Source of the DNA: DATLHO01 sp035539855
GTDB lineage: Bacteria > Bacteroidota > Ignavibacteria > OLB7
DNA: 9,891 bases
Direction of reading: 5' to 3'
Assembly: GCA_035539855.1 (NCBI GenBank)
Contig: DATLHO010000333.1
Location: 1 to 9,891 of the forward strand
Below the pieces are notes generated by a model. The model did no database searches, was not told the origin of the DNA, and was given only the letters and a program-made list of their open reading frames with translations. Of the stretch, positions 7,171 through 9,891 are shown in pieces. The position numbers and the translations under genes were made by a program. Each line of letters begins with the position of its first letter. Positions within the stretch are counted from its first letter, which is position 1.

Positions 7171-7209
7171 ACAAATTGGGGGTCTGAGCCGAAGAATGCA
7201 AACAAATTG
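7171..7209. repeat. Direct repeat of the octamer ACAAATTG, 31 bp apart
   Basis: ACAAATTG occurs at 7171-7178 and 7202-7209. The second copy extends to ACAAATTGT, which is symmetric about its central base. The 31-bp spacing is close to three turns of the helix, so a regulator could bind both copies on one face. The repeat sits in the only AT-rich pocket of the intergenic region. Its function is inferred only from position and symmetry. Confidence 0.3.
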
Positions 7210-7279
7210 TCGCAGGTGATGAACTTTTTTTCACACGCCACAGGAGAAGTCCAGTACTGCGCCGATTTCGGCCCAAACG

Positions 7280-7320
7280 GCGACAGGCTCCCACGGCAAT
7301 CATGCCGGGGAGCCTGTCGC
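7280..7320 (-). terminator. Strong hairpin just past the PBP gene
   Basis: A perfect 13-bp inverted repeat (GCGACAGGCTCCC with GGGAGCCTGTCGC) continues inward, after a one-base bulge, into a 4-bp CGGC/GCCG stem with a 6-base loop. It begins 23 bp past the PBP stop codon at 7344. The minus-strand tail (CGTTTGGGC) has only three Ts, so it may act as a weak terminator or as a 3'-end stabilising structure rather than a classic intrinsic terminator. Confidence 0.7.
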
Positions 7321-7343
7321 GAAGCGCGGGACATCGGTGGACG

Positions 7344-9689
7344 CTACGTGTTCGCGTCCCTGCCGAGGTTCTTGACCTGACTCTCCGTCGACGTCGGCGC
7401 GGGAGGCGGCGGGAAGTTCGGCGGCGGAGTGTTTGGTGGCTGCTGCGGCGGAGGCGTACCGCCGCCGTCGCCCTGATTCTGGGGAGGCCCCTGGTCGACG
7501 TACTCGTTCGGATCGGCGCCGCCGGCATTGTCGAGCACGTCGCGCGGCGGCGCCGAGTTCTCCATCGGCACGTAATGCCGGCCGGCCCGGATGCCGTCGT
7601 ACTTGCGCGGCTCCTGCGTCGTGAAATCGCCCTTGTCGTACGGGAGCCGATCGTCGGCGTAGACCTTGGCCATGAAGCGGCCCCAGATGGGCGCCGCGGC
7701 CTTGCCGCCCTGGCCGTACCATCCGGTGAAGCGGATGCGGTGGTCGTCGAAGCCGACCCAGGCGCCTGCGGTGAGCTCGGGCGTATAGCCGACGAACCAC
7801 GCGTCGGCGAAGTTCTGCGTCGTTCCGGTCTTACCGGCGGCCGGATAGTTGAACCAGCGGCGGATCGACGTCGCCGTGCCGCCGTCGACGACGCCACGCA
7901 TCATGTCGACCATCTGCTGCGCGATCACCGGCGAGAGCGCCTCGTGCATCTCGGGCGCGGCCTTGTAGATCACGTGCCCCCAGCGGTCCTCGATCTTCGT
8001 CACCAGCGTCGGCTCGATGTACAGACCGTCGTTCGGGAAGACGTTGTACGCGGCGACGAGCTCGTACGGGGTCACCTCAGCCGCGCCGAGCGCGATCGAG
8101 GGATACTCCGGAATCGGGGACTTCACGCCCATCTCCTTGGCCAGCCGGATGACCTTCGCCGGTGACGTCTTCTCGATGATCAGGCGCGCGGCGACCGTGT
8201 TGACCGAGTACTTCAGTGCGTCGCGCAGGGTCATCCAGCCTGCTCCGCCGCCCTTCGGCGCCCAGATCTCTCCGCTCGGCAGGCGGTGCACGACTGGCGC
8301 GCCGGAGATGCCGGACGACGGCTTCATGCCGTTCTGCAGCGCCGAGGCGTAGACGATCGGCTTGAAGGCCGAGCCCGGCTGGCGGCGGATCTGCATGACG
8401 TGATTGAGTCCCCGTCCCGACGACGCGTCGACGCCGCCGACCATCGCGCGGACGTAGCCGGTGTGCGGCTCCATCGCGACGAACCCGCACTCGACCTCGG
8501 TGGCCGAGCGCTTGACCGAGTCGATGAACGAGGCGTTCGTCACCAGCGACTGCAGCACGCGCTGCTTCTGCTCGGCGCCGACGGCCTCGCGGTAGTTGTC
8601 CGACTCGCGCGCGGCGCGCTCGACGATCGACTTCAGGAGCTTCTCCTTCCCCCTCCACGACCACACCTTGTCGAACATCGGCTGGAACTCGTTGAGGTGG
8701 TCGCGGACGGCCTCATTTGCGTACTTCTGGATGCGACTGTCGATCGTCGTGTAGATCACCAGGCCGTCGCGGTAGAGGTTGTAGCGCTGGAGCGCCGGGT
8801 GCTTGCCGAGCGACAGACGGACGGCCTCGACGAAATGTCCTGCAACGCCGAGCCGGCGCTTGCGCTTGACCAGCGAGATCGGCCGGGCGCTGCCCTTCGA
8901 GTACTCCGTCGACGAGATGAAGCCGACCTCCTGCATCAGCGAAAGCACGGTGTTGCGTCGCGCGATCGCGCGATCGGGATGCGCACCGGCATCGTAATTC
9001 TCCGGCGCCTTGAGCATCCCGACCAGGTACGCACACTCGTCGACCGTGAGGTCCTCCGGCTTCTTGCCGTAGAAGATCTCGGCCGCCACCTGCACGCCGT
9101 AGGCGCCGCGTCCGAAGTACACGGTGTTCGCGTAGAGCTCGAGGATCTCGTTCTTTGTGTAGGCCCGCTCGATCTGCACGGCCGTGAGCTGCTCGCGGAT
9201 CTTGCGGCTCATCGTCACCTCCTGCGAGAGGTACAGGTTGCGCGCGAGCTGCTGCGTGATCGTCGAGGCGCCCTCCTTCGTCAGGTCCATCGACATCACG
9301 TTCTTCACCATCGCCTTGAGGATGCGCTCGATGTGCACTCCCCAGTGCTCGTAGAACTTCTGGTCCTCGGTCGCGATCAGCGCGTCGAAGAAGGCCTTCG
9401 GGATCGAGTCGTAGGGGATGTACGTGCGGTTGTGCACGAAGAACTGGTCGAGCTGGATGCCGTCGGCGCTGATGATCTTCGTCGAGAGATCCGGATGCGG
9501 ATTCTCGAGATCCTCGAGCGACGGCAGACCGCTGGCGATCTCGACGAGCCAGAGCACGAGCGCAAGGGCGATGAACGAAACGACGATCGCCGTGACGCCG
9601 ACAGCCGAGCGCAGATACGAGCGCCGCAGCCCCGGATCCCGCTCGTCGCCGTCACCGTCGGTTGTGTAGGAGGTCTTCTTGTCGTCCAT
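7344..9689 (-). CDS. Class A penicillin-binding protein, PBP1A type
   Basis: A bifunctional peptidoglycan synthase of 781 residues, anchored in the inner membrane and active in the periplasm. A charged cytoplasmic N-terminus precedes one membrane helix at about 27-49. The GT51 glycosyltransferase domain follows, with catalytic Glu108 in ATEDQKFYEHWG, then GASTITQQLARNLYL (140-154), the RKIRE motif (162-166) and YFGRGAYG. A linker at about 270-400 leads to the penicillin-binding transpeptidase, which polymerised strands need for cross-linking. Its serine nucleophile is Ser440 in QPGSAFKP (SxxK, Lys443), with SVN at 495-497 and KTGTT at 620-624. All catalytic motifs are intact. The last 45 or so residues are a Pro/Gly/Gln-rich low-complexity tail that is probably disordered in the periplasm. 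The ATG at 9689 gives the expected short cytoplasmic tail, though no strong Shine-Dalgarno is seen. It stands apart from the signalling genes, separated by two hairpins. Confidence 0.96.
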   Translation of the reverse strand: MDDKKTSYTTDGDGDERDPGLRRSYLRSAVGVTAIVVSFIALALVLWLVEIASGLPSLEDLENPHPDLSTKIISADGIQLDQFFVHNRTYIPYDSIPKAFFDALIATEDQKFYEHWGVHIERILKAMVKNVMSMDLTKEGASTITQQLARNLYLSQEVTMSRKIREQLTAVQIERAYTKNEILELYANTVYFGRGAYGVQVAAEIFYGKKPEDLTVDECAYLVGMLKAPENYDAGAHPDRAIARRNTVLSLMQEVGFISSTEYSKGSARPISLVKRKRRLGVAGHFVEAVRLSLGKHPALQRYNLYRDGLVIYTTIDSRIQKYANEAVRDHLNEFQPMFDKVWSWRGKEKLLKSIVERAARESDNYREAVGAEQKQRVLQSLVTNASFIDSVKRSATEVECGFVAMEPHTGYVRAMVGGVDASSGRGLNHVMQIRRQPGSAFKPIVYASALQNGMKPSSGISGAPVVHRLPSGEIWAPKGGGAGWMTLRDALKYSVNTVAARLIIEKTSPAKVIRLAKEMGVKSPIPEYPSIALGAAEVTPYELVAAYNVFPNDGLYIEPTLVTKIEDRWGHVIYKAAPEMHEALSPVIAQQMVDMMRGVVDGGTATSIRRWFNYPAAGKTGTTQNFADAWFVGYTPELTAGAWVGFDDHRIRFTGWYGQGGKAAAPIWGRFMAKVYADDRLPYDKGDFTTQEPRKYDGIRAGRHYVPMENSAPPRDVLDNAGGADPNEYVDQGPPQNQGDGGGTPPPQQPPNTPPPNFPPPPAPTSTESQVKNLGRDANT

Positions 9690-9703
9690 GATTCAGAAGT
9701 TTG

Positions 9704-9731
9704 TCAGATGTCAGAGGTCAGATGTCAGATG
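9704..9731. repeat. Four tandem heptamers, consensus TCAGATG
   Basis: Four contiguous 7-bp units read TCAGATG, TCAGAGG, TCAGATG and TCAGATG, starting 15 bp upstream of the PBP start codon. A fifth degenerate relative, TCAGAAG, lies at 9693-9699, out of phase with the array. The array would lie in the 5' untranslated leader or core promoter of the PBP gene. It could be a slippage-prone microsatellite or a repeated binding site. Confidence 0.75.
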
Positions 9732-9820
9732 TCACGATGCAAGAAGAACCGTGCATCCTCCTCCGATGCAACGACGATTCGCGAACCCTCTCACAGGCCC
9801 CCAGGCCTCGCGTTACAACG

Positions 9821-9891
9821 AACCACCAAACCCCAATAACCAATAACCAAAAACAAACACCCACCGAACCACCCAATGCCACCCCCCCAAC
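9821..9891. repeat. A/C-only low-complexity tract with CCAATAA heptamers
   Basis: Of 71 bases on the plus strand only about two are G and three are T. The tract contains CCAATAA twice in tandem (9833-9846) followed by the variant CCAAAAA (9847-9853), again with a 7-bp period, and a run of seven Cs at 9882-9888. On the minus strand it is G/T-rich with several runs of G. Confidence 0.7.

Larger units (their letters stand above)
6998..7343. other. Intergenic region between the PBP and kinase genes
   Basis: This 346-bp stretch has no convincing protein gene. It holds two hairpins (7280-7320 and 7098-7122) and, between them, a pocket of lower GC at about 7171-7236 with an A/T run and the repeated octamer ACAAATTG. 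A minus-strand open frame of 63 codons (7334-7143) spans the first hairpin and has no family resemblance, so I do not call it. The kinase promoter should lie in the last 100 bp before 6997 or in the AT-rich pocket, but I see no clear -35/-10 pair. Confidence 0.6.
9690..9891. other. Non-coding region upstream of the PBP gene
   Basis: No gene is visible in these 202 bp. The part next to the PBP start carries a 7-bp tandem repeat (9704-9731); further out is a 6-bp dyad TGCATC/GATGCA (9752-9770), and the last 70 bp are almost purely A and C on the plus strand. The PBP promoter presumably lies here, but no clear hexamer pair can be read. The base composition differs sharply from the rest of the window. 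Confidence 0.6.

Noticed and set aside
7143..7334. A 63-codon minus-strand frame after the PBP gene
   Set aside because: It reads through the 7280-7320 hairpin, lacks a ribosome binding site and resembles no family. The part after the hairpin looks somewhat protein-like, but not enough to call.
8286..9839. A 517-codon plus-strand open frame
   Set aside because: It is antisense to the intact PBP gene, low in complexity, and recognisable only as the mirror of its codons.
1..9891. CRISPR array, tRNA/rRNA genes, insertion sequences, prophage or defence genes
   Set aside because: I looked for repeat-spacer units, tRNA-like cloverleaf ends, transposase motifs and nuclease or toxin genes and saw none. 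Every coding region is a housekeeping or signalling gene.

Overview
The window is GC-rich bacterial chromosomal DNA that looks like one strand of ordinary coding sequence. All seven credible genes lie on the minus strand, so transcription runs from high to low coordinates. The high GC gives long antisense open frames on the plus strand, which I treat as shadows. The organism cannot be named from this sequence. It makes peptidoglycan, uses cobalamin-dependent methionine synthesis, and has NarL-type and PAS-based signalling, which suggests a free-living, probably uncultured bacterium. The cap and B12 domains of its methionine synthase resemble the high-GC (actinobacterial-like) MetH type, but that alone does not assign a phylum.

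Layout in the order of transcription. 9891-9690: a non-coding leader with an A/C-only tract and two different 7-bp tandem repeats. 9689-7344: a class A penicillin-binding protein of the PBP1A type (glycosyltransferase plus transpeptidase). 7343-6998: an intergenic stretch with a strong hairpin just after the PBP gene, an AT-rich pocket with a repeated octamer, and a second terminator-like hairpin. 6997-5237: a PAS-PAS histidine kinase of the HisKA_3 (NarX/UhpB-like) class, with what looks like a stub of a CheB methylesterase domain at its N-terminus. 5194-4547: its likely partner, a NarL/FixJ response regulator. 4409-4059: a small unrecognised protein followed by a hairpin terminator. 3830-2898: a two-PAS-domain protein with no kinase or other output domain. 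2799-2431: a stand-alone receiver-domain response regulator. 2334-52: the C-terminal part of cobalamin-dependent methionine synthase (cap, B12 and activation domains), with an acetyltransferase-like domain inserted between the B12 and activation modules.

How the genes work together. The kinase and NarL-type regulator form a standard two-component pair in one probable transcript, with 42 bp between them. The PAS protein and single-domain receiver form a second signalling pair that lacks its own kinase, so it probably takes phosphate from a kinase elsewhere or from the neighbouring one. The PBP and methionine synthase genes are housekeeping genes flanking this signalling block. The two most unusual points are the chimeric architecture of the kinase, which looks like an internally deleted CheB-CheR-PAS protein, and the GNAT-like insert in a methionine synthase that lacks its homocysteine- and folate-binding halves.
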